In this document: one piece after another, positions 54,024 through 62,987 of the stretch | How the letters are laid out: every line of letters begins with the position of its first letter | How positions within the stretch are numbered: position 1 is the first letter of the stretch | Assembly: GCF_000633515.1 (NCBI RefSeq) | Contig: NZ_AYMP01000014.1 | Span: 1 to 64,000 of the forward strand | DNA: 64,000 nt | Direction of reading: 5' to 3' | DNA from: Morganella morganii H1r | Lineage (GTDB): Bacteria > Pseudomonadota > Gammaproteobacteria > Enterobacterales > Enterobacteriaceae | Position numbers and translations under genes: made by a program | Notes under the pieces: model-generated | Database searches by the model: none | The model's input: only the letters and a program-made list of their open reading frames with translations | Told to the model about the DNA's origin: nothing

Positions 54024-55343
54024 ATGGCAAAGATTGGATTTTTATCATTAGGCTGCCCGAAAAACCTGGTGGATTCCGAGCGCATTCTGACTGAACTGCG
54101 TACGGATGGTTACCAGATCGTGCCGAGCTATAATGATGCTGATGTAGTGATCGTTAATACCTGCGGTTTTATTGACAGTGCTGTGCAGGAGTCTCTGGAA
54201 GCAATCGGCGAGGCACTGGCGGAAAACGGTAAAGTGATCGTGACCGGATGTCTGGGTGCAAAAGAAGACCAGATCCGTGAAGTTCACCCTAAAGTACTGG
54301 AAATCACCGGTCCGCACAGTTATGAACAGGTGCTGGCGAGTGTCCGTAAATATGTGCCGAAACCGGTGCATGATCCGTTCACCAGCCTGGTGCCGGATCA
54401 GGGCGTGAAACTGACACCGCGCCATTATGCGTATCTGAAAATTTCAGAAGGGTGTAATCACCGCTGCACATTCTGTATTATCCCGTCCATGCGCGGCGAT
54501 CTGGACAGCCGTCCGGTCGGTGAGGTGCTGAGTGAAGCACAGCGTCTGGTTGAAGCCGGTGTGAAAGAGCTGCTGGTGATCTCCCAGGATACCTCTGCCT
54601 ATGGCGCCGATATCAAACACCGCACCGGTTTCCGTGACGGTCTGCCGGTGAAAACCAGCATGATCGGCCTGTGTGAGCAGTTATCCCAGCTCGGCGTTTG
54701 GGTGCGTCTGCATTATGTGTATCCGTATCCGCATGTGGATGATGTGATCCCGCTGATGGCGGAAGGCAAAATTCTGCCGTATCTGGATATTCCGTTGCAG
54801 CACGCCAGCCCGCGTATTCTGAAACTGATGAAACGCCCGGGGGCTGTTGAGCGCACACTGGAGCGTATTAAACGCTGGCGTGAAATTTGTCCGGAGCTGA
54901 CGCTGCGTTCCACCTTTATTGTCGGCTTCCCGGGGGAAACCGAAGAAGATTTTCAGATGCTGCTGGACTTCCTGAGCGAAGCCCGTCTGGATCGTGTCGG
55001 CTGCTTTAAATACAGCCCGGTGGAAGGGGCACATGCCAACGAATTACCGGATCAGGTGCCGGAAGAGATCAAAGAAGAGCGCTATCACCGCTTTATGCAG
55101 TTACAGCAGCAGATCTCCGCAGAGCGACTGGCCGGGAAAGTCGGGCGCACACTGCCGGTGATCATTGATGAAGTCGATGAAGAAGAGGGCGCCGTCGGCC
55201 GCAGTATGGCTGATGCACCGGAAATCGACGGCATGGTATATCTCAACGGTGAATTTGATGTGCAGCCGGGGGATATTGTCATGGTGAATATTGAACATGC
55301 CGATGAGTATGATCTCTGGGGCAGTGTGGTGCGCAACGCATGA
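54024..55343 (+). CDS. rimO: Ribosomal protein S12 methylthiotransferase RimO
   Basis: A 439-residue radical-SAM enzyme. The N-terminal UPF0004 domain has [24 protein letters not shown] and [11 protein letters not shown], whose three cysteines hold one cluster. The radical-SAM motif [15 protein letters not shown] follows at about 148-162, and a C-terminal TRAM domain binds S12. It adds a methylthio group to Asp89 of ribosomal protein S12. A TATACT -10 element lies about 35 bp upstream. The TGA overlaps the start of the SorC regulator gene by 4 bp. Confidence 0.97.
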   Translation: MAKIGFLSLGCPKNLVDSERILTELRTDGYQIVPSYNDADVVIVNTCGFIDSAVQESLEAIGEALAENGKVIVTGCLGAKEDQIREVHPKVLEITGPHSYEQVLASVRKYVPKPVHDPFTSLVPDQGVKLTPRHYAYLKISEGCNHRCTFCIIPSMRGDLDSRPVGEVLSEAQRLVEAGVKELLVISQDTSAYGADIKHRTGFRDGLPVKTSMIGLCEQLSQLGVWVRLHYVYPYPHVDDVIPLMAEGKILPYLDIPLQHASPRILKLMKRPGAVERTLERIKRWREICPELTLRSTFIVGFPGETEEDFQMLLDFLSEARLDRVGCFKYSPVEGAHANELPDQVPEEIKEERYHRFMQLQQQISAERLAGKVGRTLPVIIDEVDEEEGAVGRSMADAPEIDGMVYLNGEFDVQPGDIVMVNIEHADEYDLWGSVVRNA

Positions 55344-56326
55344 CAAACAGTGACAACCGCCTGACCGGACGTCTGATGTTCGGCAATGATCCGGTTCTGC
55401 AGGCCGCATGGCTCTATTATCAGTCCGGCCTCAGTCAGACGGAAGTGGCTGATGTGATGGGCATTTCCCGCGTCACCGTGGTGAAATACCTGCAAACGGC
55501 CCGGGAAAACGGAGTGGTGCATATCAGTCTGGATATGGCGCGTTACAGCCGCATTGATATGGCGTTGTCACTGAAACAGAAGTTTAATCTGACCAATGTG
55601 CTGGTGGTGCCGGACAGCCCGGTTGCGGAGGCGGCAGCGGATTCCGCCCGCCGCCGGGAAAATATGGCACAGGCGGCCGGGGTATATCTCAGTCAGGTGA
55701 CTGAGGACGGGGATGTGCTCGGCGTCGCCTGGGGGCGGACAATTCACCATATGGCGAAGTGTCTGACACCGAAAGTCATCCGCAATATGACGGTGTTACA
55801 GATGCTCGGTTCCGTGCCGTCGCAGCCGGACTTCACCACCGTGGAATCTTCCTCGCTGATCGCCGGAAAGTTCGGCGGTGAGTGTGCGTATCTGCATGTG
55901 CCCGCGATTGTCAGTTCTGCGGAGCTGGCAGATGCACTGCGCCGTGAGCCTATCATTCAGGCAAACTTTGCTCAGCTGGATCGCTGTACCAAAGCGCTGT
56001 TCGTGGCCGGTAATGTCACAGAGGAGAACCCGCTGATCCGCGCCGGCGTGATCACGGCGGAGGAAATGACCGATTTCCGCCGCAAAGGCGCGGTCGGGGT
56101 TATCTGCGGGCGTTTTTATGATCAGACGGGTGAGCCGCTGGATACACATACGGATGCCCGCATCCTCGGTATCCGGTTGCCGCAGTTGCGGAATATCGCA
56201 CGGCGGATCTTTATCGCTACCGGTGAACACAATATCGCCGCCACCCGCGGGGCACTGCGCGGGGGATATGTTTCTGATCTGATTGTTGATCCGCTGATTG
56301 CGGCACACCTGTTGTCAGATAAATAA
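55340..56326 (+). CDS. SorC/DeoR-family sugar-responsive regulator
   Basis: A 328-residue regulator. The N-terminal HTH (about 17-60) is [20 protein letters not shown] then [21 protein letters not shown]. The sugar-phosphate sensor domain shows [28 protein letters not shown] and [17 protein letters not shown] near the end. It is translationally coupled to rimO (ATGA overlap), an unusual partnership. A likely target is the nearby mtnK-mtnA-aldolase operon, whose promoter bears a paired palindrome. That link is inference. Confidence 0.88.
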   Translation: MTNSDNRLTGRLMFGNDPVLQAAWLYYQSGLSQTEVADVMGISRVTVVKYLQTARENGVVHISLDMARYSRIDMALSLKQKFNLTNVLVVPDSPVAEAAADSARRRENMAQAAGVYLSQVTEDGDVLGVAWGRTIHHMAKCLTPKVIRNMTVLQMLGSVPSQPDFTTVESSSLIAGKFGGECAYLHVPAIVSSAELADALRREPIIQANFAQLDRCTKALFVAGNVTEENPLIRAGVITAEEMTDFRRKGAVGVICGRFYDQTGEPLDTHTDARILGIRLPQLRNIARRIFIATGEHNIAATRGALRGGYVSDLIVDPLIAAHLLSDK

Positions 56327-56330
56327 GTGC

Positions 56331-56356
56331 AAAAACCGCCGGAAGGCGGTTTTTCT
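56331..56356 (+). terminator. Terminator after the SorC regulator
   Basis: Perfect 10-bp arms AAAAACCGCC and GGCGGTTTTT around GGAA, 4 bp after the stop codon. Confidence 0.92.
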
Positions 56357-56380
56357 ACATAAGAGTATCATTATTGCCGG

Positions 56381-56737
56381 TTACTGCTTTTCCGCTGCCG
56401 CTTTTTCTTCCGGTGTGCGGGTATCTCCCTTACCGTTATTCAGCAGCTGAATAGCGCAGTCCATATATTTATCCGCACCGGCCTGAATTATCTCGTGGTT
56501 AAATGCAACAGCCGGTGCGCTGTCCTGCAATGCGGTCACATTGATATCACCGTTAAACTGCTTATTTAAATCCACCTCACCTTCAATCTTTACATAGTAA
56601 GCGATGCCATCCGGCAGATAGCGCCCGCACTCTTCAATGCTTTTTTCGCTGAATGGCGGGGATTTTTGGGGAGCGGCACATCCTGACAGGAGCAGAAGGG
56701 CAGAAGCAAACGCAGCATAACAAATGACTTTTTTCAT
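56381..56737 (-). CDS. Small lipoprotein, probably Fur-regulated
   Basis: A 118-residue protein with a lipoprotein signal: MKKVICYAAFASALLLLSGC, lipobox LSGC with Cys20. The mature part has two further cysteines (37 and 94, in EECGRYLPDGIAYYV and KYMDCAIQLL) that could form a disulfide. I do not recognise a family. A Fur-type palindrome lies 45 bp upstream of the start, so iron limitation probably induces it. It forms a single-gene unit. Confidence 0.75.
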   Translation of the reverse strand: MKKVICYAAFASALLLLSGCAAPQKSPPFSEKSIEECGRYLPDGIAYYVKIEGEVDLNKQFNGDINVTALQDSAPAVAFNHEIIQAGADKYMDCAIQLLNNGKGDTRTPEEKAAAEKQ

Positions 56738-56781
56738 AAAAACCTTAAATTACAAATACATTAAGATTTTAATTATATTGC

Positions 56782-56796
56782 AAATGATTATCATTT
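56782..56796. promoter_or_regulatory. Fur box upstream of the lipoprotein gene
   Basis: AAATGATTATCATTT is a perfect 7-1-7 palindrome that contains the ATGATnATCAT core of Fur sites. It lies 45-59 bp upstream of the lipoprotein ATG. Confidence 0.75.
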
Positions 56797-56822
56797 AAAA
56801 TAATTAATTACACAGGGTAACC

Positions 56823-56848
56823 AAAAACGACGCATGGCGCCGTTTTTT
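56823..56848. terminator. Terminator after the methylthioribulose-phosphate aldolase gene
   Basis: Arms AAAACGACGC and GCGCCGTTTT (G-T pair) around ATG, flanked by A and T runs, so it can act in both directions. It ends the mtnK-mtnA-aldolase operon on the minus strand. Confidence 0.7.
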
Positions 56849-56862
56849 GCCGCCGGTAATCA

Positions 56863-57510
56863 CTATTTTCCGGTTTTCAGTCCGTAGGTTTTGAATTTCC
56901 CCAGCACCCGCTGCATCTCCTCCGTACTCAGTACCGGTACATCCGGCGTGATGGCGCGGACTTTCAGATACAGCGCGGAGAGTACTTCTATCTCATGCGC
57001 CAGCCACAGGGCTTTTTCGAGGTTGACTTCCATCGCCAGCATGCCGTGATGCTGCATAATCAGTGCCTTGCTGGTTTTAATCCCTTCAGCAACAATACCG
57101 GCCAGTTCATGTGTGCCGAAGGTGGCATACGGTACACAGGGAACATGGTCGGTTCCGGTTACAGCGACCATATAGTGGATCGCCGGAATGGATTCATTGA
57201 GAATGGATACCGCCGCCGTATTCAGGGCGTGATTGTGTATTACCGCGTTCAGCTCAGGACGTGCCTGATAGCAGCTCAGATGAAAGTGCCACTCACTCGA
57301 CGGGATCTTATCCGCCTCTGCCTGCCCGGTGTTATCCATGCAGACAATGCTGTCAGGGGTGAGTTTTTCATAGGGCACGCCGCTCGGGGTGATCAGCATG
57401 CCGTCCTGCCAGCGGGCGCTGACATTACCGGAAGTGCCCTGATTGAGCCCGCTTGCATTCATTTTCAGGCAGGTATCGATAATCTGCTGTGCCAGTTCAG
57501 TACGGGTCAT
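56863..57510 (-). CDS. Class II aldolase, probable 5-methylthioribulose-1-phosphate aldolase
   Basis: A 215-residue class II (fuculose-phosphate type) zinc aldolase. Active-site features: GLNQGTSGNVSARW at about 21-34, GMLITPSGVPYEKL, a catalytic Glu in SEWHFHLSCYQ with the zinc His pair in AVIHNHALNTAA, and the third His in ALIMQHHGMLAM. In an operon after mtnK and mtnA it most likely splits 5-methylthioribulose 1-phosphate into dihydroxyacetone phosphate and methylthioacetaldehyde (DHAP shunt). L-fuculose-phosphate activity is a possible side reaction. ATG 57510 follows GAGG at 7 bp. Confidence 0.82.
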   Translation of the reverse strand: MTRTELAQQIIDTCLKMNASGLNQGTSGNVSARWQDGMLITPSGVPYEKLTPDSIVCMDNTGQAEADKIPSSEWHFHLSCYQARPELNAVIHNHALNTAAVSILNESIPAIHYMVAVTGTDHVPCVPYATFGTHELAGIVAEGIKTSKALIMQHHGMLAMEVNLEKALWLAHEIEVLSALYLKVRAITPDVPVLSTEEMQRVLGKFKTYGLKTGK

Positions 57511-57512
57511 GA

Positions 57513-58622
57513 TCACACCTCATACTCAGACGGCCACATCTCCGGGAACATCGCTTTCAGTCCGGCCGGAGAGGCATCACAAATACCGCGTTCGGTGATA
57601 AGCCCGGTAACGTACTCCGCCGGAGTGACATCAAAGGCATAGTTGCCGCAACGGGTACCCGCCGGTGCAGTATTCACCCAACTGCGGGTGCCTTCCGGTG
57701 TGATGCCGAAAACGTGCGACTGTTCTTCACCGGCACGCTGTTCAATCGGGATCTCTTTTACGCCGTCCCATACGGTGAAATCGAGGGTCGGTGACGGCAG
57801 TGCCACATAGAACGGCACATTGTTCGCTTTGGCAGCCAGCGCTTTCAGGTAAGTGCCGATTTTATTGCAGACATCCCCGCGCGCGGTGGTGCGGTCAGTG
57901 CCGGTAATACACATATCCACTTCGCCGTGCTGCATCAGGTGTCCCCCGGCGTTATCGGCAATCAGGGTATGCGGTACGCCGTGCGAGCCCAGTTCAAAGG
58001 CGGTCAGTCCGCCCTGGTTGCGCGGACGGGTTTCATCCACCCAGACGTGAATGTTAATACCTTCATCATAAGCCTGATAAACCGGTGACAGCGCTGTGCC
58101 CCAGTCAACGGTAGCCAGCCAGCCTGCATTACAATGGGTCAGGATATTCACCGGCTCTCCCGGTTTCTTGCGGGCGGCGATGTCGCGGATAACCGTCAGA
58201 CCGTGTTCGCCGATGCGGTGACAGATTTCCGCATCTTCATCCGCGATTCCGGCGGCAATACGGTAAGCGGCGTCACGGCGCTCAGCTGCAGGGAGTGGTG
58301 TCAGGGCACCACAGATTCTGTCCAGCGCCCATTTCAGGTTGATCGCGGTCGGACGGGTGGCAACCAGCACGTCATACGCTTTTTTCAGCGCAGCGTCACT
58401 GCTGTCGCGGTGCATGGCCAGCGCCACACCGTAAGCGGCCACGGCACCAATCAGCGGTGCACCGCGTACCCACATATCTTTGATGGCGGTTGCCGCTTCC
58501 TCCATTGTTGTCAGTGTGATGATACTGACTTCAAACGGCAGTTTTGTCTGATCAAAAATACAGATATGGGTACCATTGTCTGCGGGCCAGACGGAACGGT
58601 AATGTTTTCCGTTAATTTTCAT
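57513..58622 (-). CDS. mtnA: 5-methylthioribose-1-phosphate isomerase
   Basis: A 369-residue MtnA of the eIF2B-alpha-like family. Motifs: [21 protein letters not shown] near 50, [20 protein letters not shown] (catalytic Cys), [19 protein letters not shown], and the catalytic Asp region [21 protein letters not shown]. It isomerises methylthioribose 1-phosphate to methylthioribulose 1-phosphate. ATG 58622 (MKINGKHYR) has GAGG at 7 bp; an upstream frame to 58655 lacks support. It lies between mtnK and the aldolase. Confidence 0.93.
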   Translation of the reverse strand: MKINGKHYRSVWPADNGTHICIFDQTKLPFEVSIITLTTMEEAATAIKDMWVRGAPLIGAVAAYGVALAMHRDSSDAALKKAYDVLVATRPTAINLKWALDRICGALTPLPAAERRDAAYRIAAGIADEDAEICHRIGEHGLTVIRDIAARKKPGEPVNILTHCNAGWLATVDWGTALSPVYQAYDEGINIHVWVDETRPRNQGGLTAFELGSHGVPHTLIADNAGGHLMQHGEVDMCITGTDRTTARGDVCNKIGTYLKALAAKANNVPFYVALPSPTLDFTVWDGVKEIPIEQRAGEEQSHVFGITPEGTRSWVNTAPAGTRCGNYAFDVTPAEYVTGLITERGICDASPAGLKAMFPEMWPSEYEV

Positions 58623-58648
58623 TATATAACCTCGTGTGCAGGTGACGC

Positions 58649-59914
58649 TTAACAATAAGGAAGAAAGGCTTCGACATCGGCAAAGCTGCGATAGTGACGG
58701 GCATTGACAATCAGCTCCCGCGCCAGTTTCAGTGCTTTACGTTCAAGTGCCGCGCGTTTGTCCGCATCAGCAATGGTTTTGAAATCAGCAACACCGGCAA
58801 ACCCGAGCAGGCGGCGGTTGATCTCCAGCCCGGCATTGACCAGCGTGTCCTGAAACAGCTCTGCGAAAAAACTGTCCTGTGCGGTTTTCAGGAATTTGTC
58901 ATCAAACATGCCGTCCTGATACAGCTCGCGCGGCCAGGCATCGCCCTGTGATTTTTCTGTCCACAGGCGGCGGAATTCAGTCTCAAAGATGTTCCATGTC
59001 TGGCTTATCTGCGACAGCAGCCATTGCTGATAGCGGGCGGTTTCTTCCTCTGTCTCCCGGTGTCCGGGCTGGGAAAACCAGGCCATATATAAGTTACCGG
59101 CATAGTTGCCGGTATCAAACGCCATCGGCCCCATAAAACTGAATTCAGGATCAATGACCTGAACAGAGTCAGTGCCGATCATGACGGAGCCGGTGTGCAA
59201 ATCCCCGTGCAGCAGCGCCTGAGCCTGTGTCATAAATTTGTATTTATAGCGCATGGCGGCCTGCACCATGTCTCTGTCCAGCATCACGGCTTTTGCATCA
59301 CGATCGAGCTGTGGTGCGGTGTGATTGTTACGCGGGGCCGGGAAGTAAGGTTCGGTAAAAATCAGATCTTCGGTGATTTTGCATAATTCATGGTTGGCAG
59401 AAAACTGCGCGGTCAGGGCTTTTTTCTTCTGCGCCGCCATACCGATATCTGACGTATTAAAGAGTGTCCGCGCCATAAACAGGCCGGTTTTTTCCGCCAG
59501 CTGAGGGACATACTCTCCGGCAATCAGTGCGTTGCGCAGAATGATATGGCCAGCGAGATATTCCATGGCAAACAGTGCCATGCTTTCATCATAGAAATAG
59601 ACAGCCGGTACACTGTCCGGCGCGAAACGTTTTTCCTGTAACAGCGCATGGTATTCGAAATAATTACGCTGCAAAGAGAGTTTCCAGGATTCACCGGCAG
59701 CACGGACATACGGCAGAGATTGCTTGACCACCAGGATCCGCTCACTGCCTCTGACAATAAACACCAGGTTGAGATTACCGTCACCGACTTCCTCGATCAG
59801 CCAGGATTCCGGCGTACCGCCGGGTAAAATGTCACCCGGTAAATGTGAAGACAGGTAAGCGGGCAGGGTGCCACAGGTTTGCGGGGTATATCCGGCCGGG
59901 GGGTGCTGCATCAT
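58649..59914 (-). CDS. mtnK: 5-methylthioribose kinase
   Basis: A 421-residue kinase with an aminoglycoside/choline-kinase fold. The nucleotide pocket includes [13 protein letters not shown] and [12 protein letters not shown], the catalytic loop is [13 protein letters not shown] (about 235-247), and the metal Asp is in [15 protein letters not shown]. It phosphorylates 5-methylthioribose, a by-product of polyamine, autoinducer and ethylene-type SAM metabolism. ATG 59914 follows GAGG at 7 bp. It is the first gene of the operon, downstream of a paired TACATATGTA palindrome. Confidence 0.93.
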   Translation of the reverse strand: MMQHPPAGYTPQTCGTLPAYLSSHLPGDILPGGTPESWLIEEVGDGNLNLVFIVRGSERILVVKQSLPYVRAAGESWKLSLQRNYFEYHALLQEKRFAPDSVPAVYFYDESMALFAMEYLAGHIILRNALIAGEYVPQLAEKTGLFMARTLFNTSDIGMAAQKKKALTAQFSANHELCKITEDLIFTEPYFPAPRNNHTAPQLDRDAKAVMLDRDMVQAAMRYKYKFMTQAQALLHGDLHTGSVMIGTDSVQVIDPEFSFMGPMAFDTGNYAGNLYMAWFSQPGHRETEEETARYQQWLLSQISQTWNIFETEFRRLWTEKSQGDAWPRELYQDGMFDDKFLKTAQDSFFAELFQDTLVNAGLEINRRLLGFAGVADFKTIADADKRAALERKALKLARELIVNARHYRSFADVEAFLPYC

Positions 59915-59942
59915 AAGATAACCTCAGAAACGGAGATAAATG

Positions 59943-59977
59943 GATACATATGTAAATTATAACTATACATATGTATC
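59943..59977. promoter_or_regulatory. Paired palindromic operator upstream of mtnK
   Basis: GATACATATGTA at 59943-59954 and its exact inverse TACATATGTATC at 59966-59977. Each contains the 10-bp palindrome TACATATGTA, and the centres are 23 bp apart, about two helical turns. It lies 29 bp before the mtnK start. The cognate regulator may be the SorC-family protein nearby. Confidence 0.6.
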
Positions 59978-60412
59978 TTTTCTGTGATTCAACCAACACA
60001 TAACCGGAAATAGCCTGTTTTAAGTAGATGATAAGGAATAAATGTAAATATTTCTTACGTATTCACACGCAATTATTTTTATGAAATACCGGGGTATATT
60101 ATTAGCAATGTGTCATTTTTCTATTTTATTCAGAAGAATAATTAATCTTATTAAGACCATTTTTTTATATTAAGTGTGATCGGGTAGGTATTGTTACACT
60201 AAATAGGAGTATTGATATTGCAAACAATATCCCTATAAGGTTAAATTTCGTTCACTAAGACGTAAGATGCCGGTTATTCATAACTTTTTATTTTAATTTT
60301 TTGTTTTTCATGTAGTTATGAATTCATTGATCCGCAGATTACCTGCGGTGGCAGACGCTTAAAAACGGAATTTTTTGTTACCACGTTGTCAATATAAGTG
60401 AAGGAGAATCTT
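59978..60412. other. AT-rich intergenic region before the HTH gene
   Basis: About 430 bp without a gene. It includes a perfect hairpin CCGCAG/CTGCGG around ATTAC at 60332-60348, about 65 bp upstream of the HTH start. Nothing else is recognisable. Confidence 0.45.
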
Positions 60413-60631
60413 ATGGAGACGGAATCTATATATTCCTGTGTCGGAACACGTATTAAAGAAAAGCGGAAATATTTAGGATTAAGCGTTGTCCGGTTAGCGG
60501 AAGACATGGGAATAACGCAGCAGCAATTTAACCGTTATGAACGGGGAACAAGCCGGATTAGTATACATTATCTGATGTATCTGGCGGAAATGTTCCATGT
60601 TCCGGTGGATTATTTTTTCGATTCGGAATAG
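60413..60631 (+). CDS. XRE-family HTH regulator
   Basis: A 72-residue protein made of a single Cro/C1-type HTH: TRIKEKRKYLGLSVVRLAEDMGITQQQFNRYERGTSRISI, then LMYLAEMFHVPVDYFF. ATG 60413 has AAGGAG at 6 bp. It resembles the small MrpJ- or SinR-like regulators common in Morganellaceae, which affect motility and fimbriae, but no fimbrial genes are adjacent. It lies 116 bp before a glycosyltransferase gene that it might control. Confidence 0.85.
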   Translation: METESIYSCVGTRIKEKRKYLGLSVVRLAEDMGITQQQFNRYERGTSRISIHYLMYLAEMFHVPVDYFFDSE

Positions 60632-60747
60632 TTTATGCCCGCCGGGTAGTGACACCGTATCACCTGTATGTGAGAATAGCCGGCAATTAACTCCGCACTG
60701 GTTGCTAATTGCCGGCCGGTCATTTGTGGTACAAGGTCACCGTTATA

Positions 60748-61596
60748 ATGTCACGCGAATTCTTTCGAAAAGTTGCCGATAAGCAACATATAAAACTTAC
60801 ATACATCACCCATTTCTATTGTAATCAGCAGGATATTTCAGAAGTCATCAGTCTGCTCCGGGAATATGAAAAAATGCCGGCATCGGTGCTGGACTATGTC
60901 CAGTTTGTGATTGTTGATGACTGCTCCCCGCTTGAATATGACATTCCTGAATTTGATTTGAACCTGACATGGCTGCGGATCACAACGGATATTCCGTGGA
61001 ATCAGGGCGGCTCCCGCAATCTGGGCGTGACCTATGCGGCATCGGATAAAATTCTGATGACTGACCTGGATCATGTTCTGCCGGTGTCGACATTTACTTA
61101 CCTGATTAATGCCGCGAATCCTGGCCGGACATTCTATAAACTCTACCGCCGGGATGAGCAGGGGAATATCTGCAAAGGACACTCGAATCTGTTCTTTATG
61201 TCCCGTGCCCGTTTTTTCCGTTTTTACGGTTATGATGAAGAATTTTGCGGTCATTATGGCGCAGAAGATTACCGTTTTGTGAAACTGCAGAAATACCACG
61301 GTTCCCGTCAGCGCTATCTGCCGAAATCCGTGTATGCCAGGGAGCGGATTGTGGATCGCGATAAGTCCTATCACACACTGGACAGAAGTCTGGAATACAA
61401 CACGCCGGTTGATAAACGCAAGCATGAGGAAGTCTGCACGTATGGTGCGGAATCCGGTCATTCCCGGTTATTCCTGGATTTTGAGTGGAAAATTCTGCGG
61501 TCGGTCTGCCGTACATCACCGGTAGTCCGGGAAAAAAATCCGGGCTGGAAAGCCTGCTGGTGGCTGCGCTGGTTATTTGCGCCGCTGGCAAAATAA
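60748..61596 (+). CDS. GT2/GT-A fold glycosyltransferase-like protein
   Basis: A 282-residue protein. The N-terminal GT-A part (about 12-120) has IKLTYITHFYCNQQDISEVISLL, FVIVDDCSPLEY, DIPWNQGGSRNLGVTYA, and a DxD motif in ILMTDLDHVLPV. The C-terminal part has FFMSRARFFRFYGYDEEFCGHYGAEDYRFVKL, reminiscent of galactosyltransferase acceptor regions. It should transfer a sugar in the cytoplasm; donor and acceptor are unknown. ATG 60748 (MSREFF) is preferred over a TTG at 60709. It stands alone, outside any O-antigen cluster in view. Confidence 0.75.
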   Translation: MSREFFRKVADKQHIKLTYITHFYCNQQDISEVISLLREYEKMPASVLDYVQFVIVDDCSPLEYDIPEFDLNLTWLRITTDIPWNQGGSRNLGVTYAASDKILMTDLDHVLPVSTFTYLINAANPGRTFYKLYRRDEQGNICKGHSNLFFMSRARFFRFYGYDEEFCGHYGAEDYRFVKLQKYHGSRQRYLPKSVYARERIVDRDKSYHTLDRSLEYNTPVDKRKHEEVCTYGAESGHSRLFLDFEWKILRSVCRTSPVVREKNPGWKACWWLRWLFAPLAK

Positions 61597-61603
61597 AGCA
61601 GCA

Positions 61604-61627
61604 TAAAAAAAGCGCCCATCGGGCGCT
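61604..61627 (-). terminator. Terminator of microprotein gene copy A
   Basis: Perfect arms AGCGCCC and GGGCGCT around a three-base loop. On the minus strand they are followed by seven T. The same structure follows copy B. Confidence 0.88.
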
Positions 61628-61648
61628 TCTTTGTATCTGTCTGATTTA

Positions 61649-61726
61649 TCAGAATGCTTTGCTGTTTTTAGCAATAATGGCAGCAGCACGGGTCAGATAA
61701 GAAAAGAAAGTTTTGATGCTTTTCAT
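61649..61726 (-). CDS. 25-residue microprotein, copy A
   Basis: A complete gene: consensus promoter, AGGAG ribosome site 7 bp before ATG 61726, 25 codons, TGA at 61651-61649, then a terminator. The product begins MKSIKTFFSYLTRAAAIIAK and ends NSKAF. It is cationic (three Lys before an Ala/Ile-rich stretch, one Arg, further Lys) and would form an amphipathic helix. Copy B next to it differs at only two residues (Tyr10/Asn10 and Asn21/Tyr21), so the peptide sequence is conserved while flanking DNA has drifted. The family is not recognised. Confidence 0.78.
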   Translation of the reverse strand: MKSIKTFFSYLTRAAAIIAKNSKAF

Positions 61727-61780
61727 AATAAACTCCTGCTTTTGAGTAAGTGATTAAGCCTGTTTGGCTTTGATAGCGGT

Positions 61781-61808
61781 ACTATACCATTTTTGTGACG
61801 AATGTCAA
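61781..61808 (-). promoter_or_regulatory. Sigma-70 promoter of microprotein copy A
   Basis: On the minus strand TTGACA and TATAGT are separated by 16 bp, near-perfect consensus. Transcription would begin about 48 nt before the start codon. The leader contains a small AAGCC/GGCTT hairpin. Confidence 0.8.
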
Positions 61809-61888
61809 ACTTTGCATAAACTTTATTTTAATTGATTAAAATTATTTTTAATTACGGCCGGACTCACGATAACGGATGACAGACAGAT

Positions 61889-61920
61889 ATAAAAAAAGCG
61901 CCCATCGGGCGCTTTTTTTA
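61889..61920. terminator. Terminator of microprotein gene copy B
   Basis: AAAAAAAGCGCCC and GGGCGCTTTTTTT arms around ATC, strong in both directions. Confidence 0.92.
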
Positions 61921-61937
61921 TATCTGTCTGATTTTAA

Positions 61938-62015
61938 TCAGAATGCTTTGCTGTATTTTGCAATGATAGCAGCAGCACGGGTCAGATTGGAAAAGAAAGT
62001 TTTGATGCTTTTCAT
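61938..62015 (-). CDS. 25-residue microprotein, copy B
   Basis: Second member of the tandem pair: ATG 62015 with AGGAG at 7 bp, TGA at 61940-61938, own promoter and terminator. The product begins MKSIKTFFSNLTRAAAIIAK and ends YSKAF. The two units repeat every 289 bp in the same orientation, and the transcription signals are conserved too, so this is a duplicated, functional-looking locus rather than a chance frame. Function unknown; membrane-active or regulatory peptide are both possible. Confidence 0.8.
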   Translation of the reverse strand: MKSIKTFFSNLTRAAAIIAKYSKAF

Positions 62016-62069
62016 GATGAACTCCTGCTTTTGAATTAGGTTGGTAAGCTGTTTTGCTTTGATGAATGT

Positions 62070-62097
62070 ATCATAGCATTTATGTGATGTTCGTCAA
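62070..62097 (-). promoter_or_regulatory. Sigma-70 promoter of microprotein copy B
   Basis: On the minus strand TTGACG and TATGAT are separated by 16 bp, the same layout as copy A. The leader again has a small AAGC/GCTT hairpin. Confidence 0.77.
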
Positions 62098-62399
62098 CTT
62101 TTTTATCAAAAATATTTTTAAATATTAAAATTATTTTTTGATGATATCCGCCGGATCCCGGTTTTCTCTGTACTTTGGTTATAACCCAGTCCAATTCGGT
62201 CTTACAAAATTCCGGCATATGGGATTTTTCCGGTTTAATATTTCAGATTCATGTGTAAATGACAGCTAAATTAATCAGTTATTGATTTAATTTGATTGAC
62301 TTAAGCAAAATATTTGTCCGATATTGCCGGAAAATTCACGTAAAGTATCCCGCTGTTACTGAAATGTTATCCGTATGGAACAGCAAAGGGTATTTATCA

Positions 62400-62951
62400 A
62401 TGCAATGGAAAAATAGCGCACAACGGTACGGGCACCTCTCCGTTCTGCTTCACTGGGGTGTGGCGGTTACCGTTTACGGGATGTTTGCGCTGGGGCTGTG
62501 GATGGTTTCGCTGGGATACTATGATGTCTGGTATCACCGTGCTCCGGAGATCCACAAAAGTATCGGGATCCTGCTGTTTATTGTGCTGGCTGTCCGCATG
62601 ATCTGGCGCTGGATTTCCCCGCCGCCCCCGGCATTAACCACTTACAGCCGGTTTACCCGCATCAGTGCCGCACTGGCGCACTGGCTGCTGTACGGAATGT
62701 TGTTTGCCATTCTGATCACCGGCTATTTTATCTCGACGGCAAATGGTCAGGCGGTATCGGTTTTCGGCTGGTTTGATGTACCGGCCACACTGACAGACGG
62801 CGCAGGACAGGCAGATACCGCCGGTACGGTTCATCTGTATCTTGCCTGGGCGGTTGTTGTGTTATCGGTGCTGCACGCGCTGGCGGCACTTAAACATCAT
62901 TTTGTTGATAAAGACGCCACATTAAAACGTATGCTGGGCATGAAACCCTGA
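62400..62951 (+). CDS. yceJ: Cytochrome b561 family protein YceJ
   Basis: A 183-residue four-helix membrane cytochrome. Heme ligands are expected among YGHLSVLLHWGVAVTVYG (first helix His), HKSIGILLFIVLAVRMIWRW, ALAHWLLYGMLFAILITGYFIST and the C-terminal LHALAALKHHFVDKDATLKRM. It follows E. coli YceJ closely, including YYDVWYHRAPEIHKSIGILL. ATG 62400 (MQWKNSAQRYG) aligns with the E. coli start; a longer frame from 62292 is not supported. It probably passes electrons in the inner membrane and is co-transcribed with yceI (36 bp downstream). Confidence 0.93.
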   Translation: MQWKNSAQRYGHLSVLLHWGVAVTVYGMFALGLWMVSLGYYDVWYHRAPEIHKSIGILLFIVLAVRMIWRWISPPPPALTTYSRFTRISAALAHWLLYGMLFAILITGYFISTANGQAVSVFGWFDVPATLTDGAGQADTAGTVHLYLAWAVVVLSVLHALAALKHHFVDKDATLKRMLGMKP

Positions 62952-62987
62952 ACGGGCTGCCCGTAATTTTATTATGACGGAGTGAAT

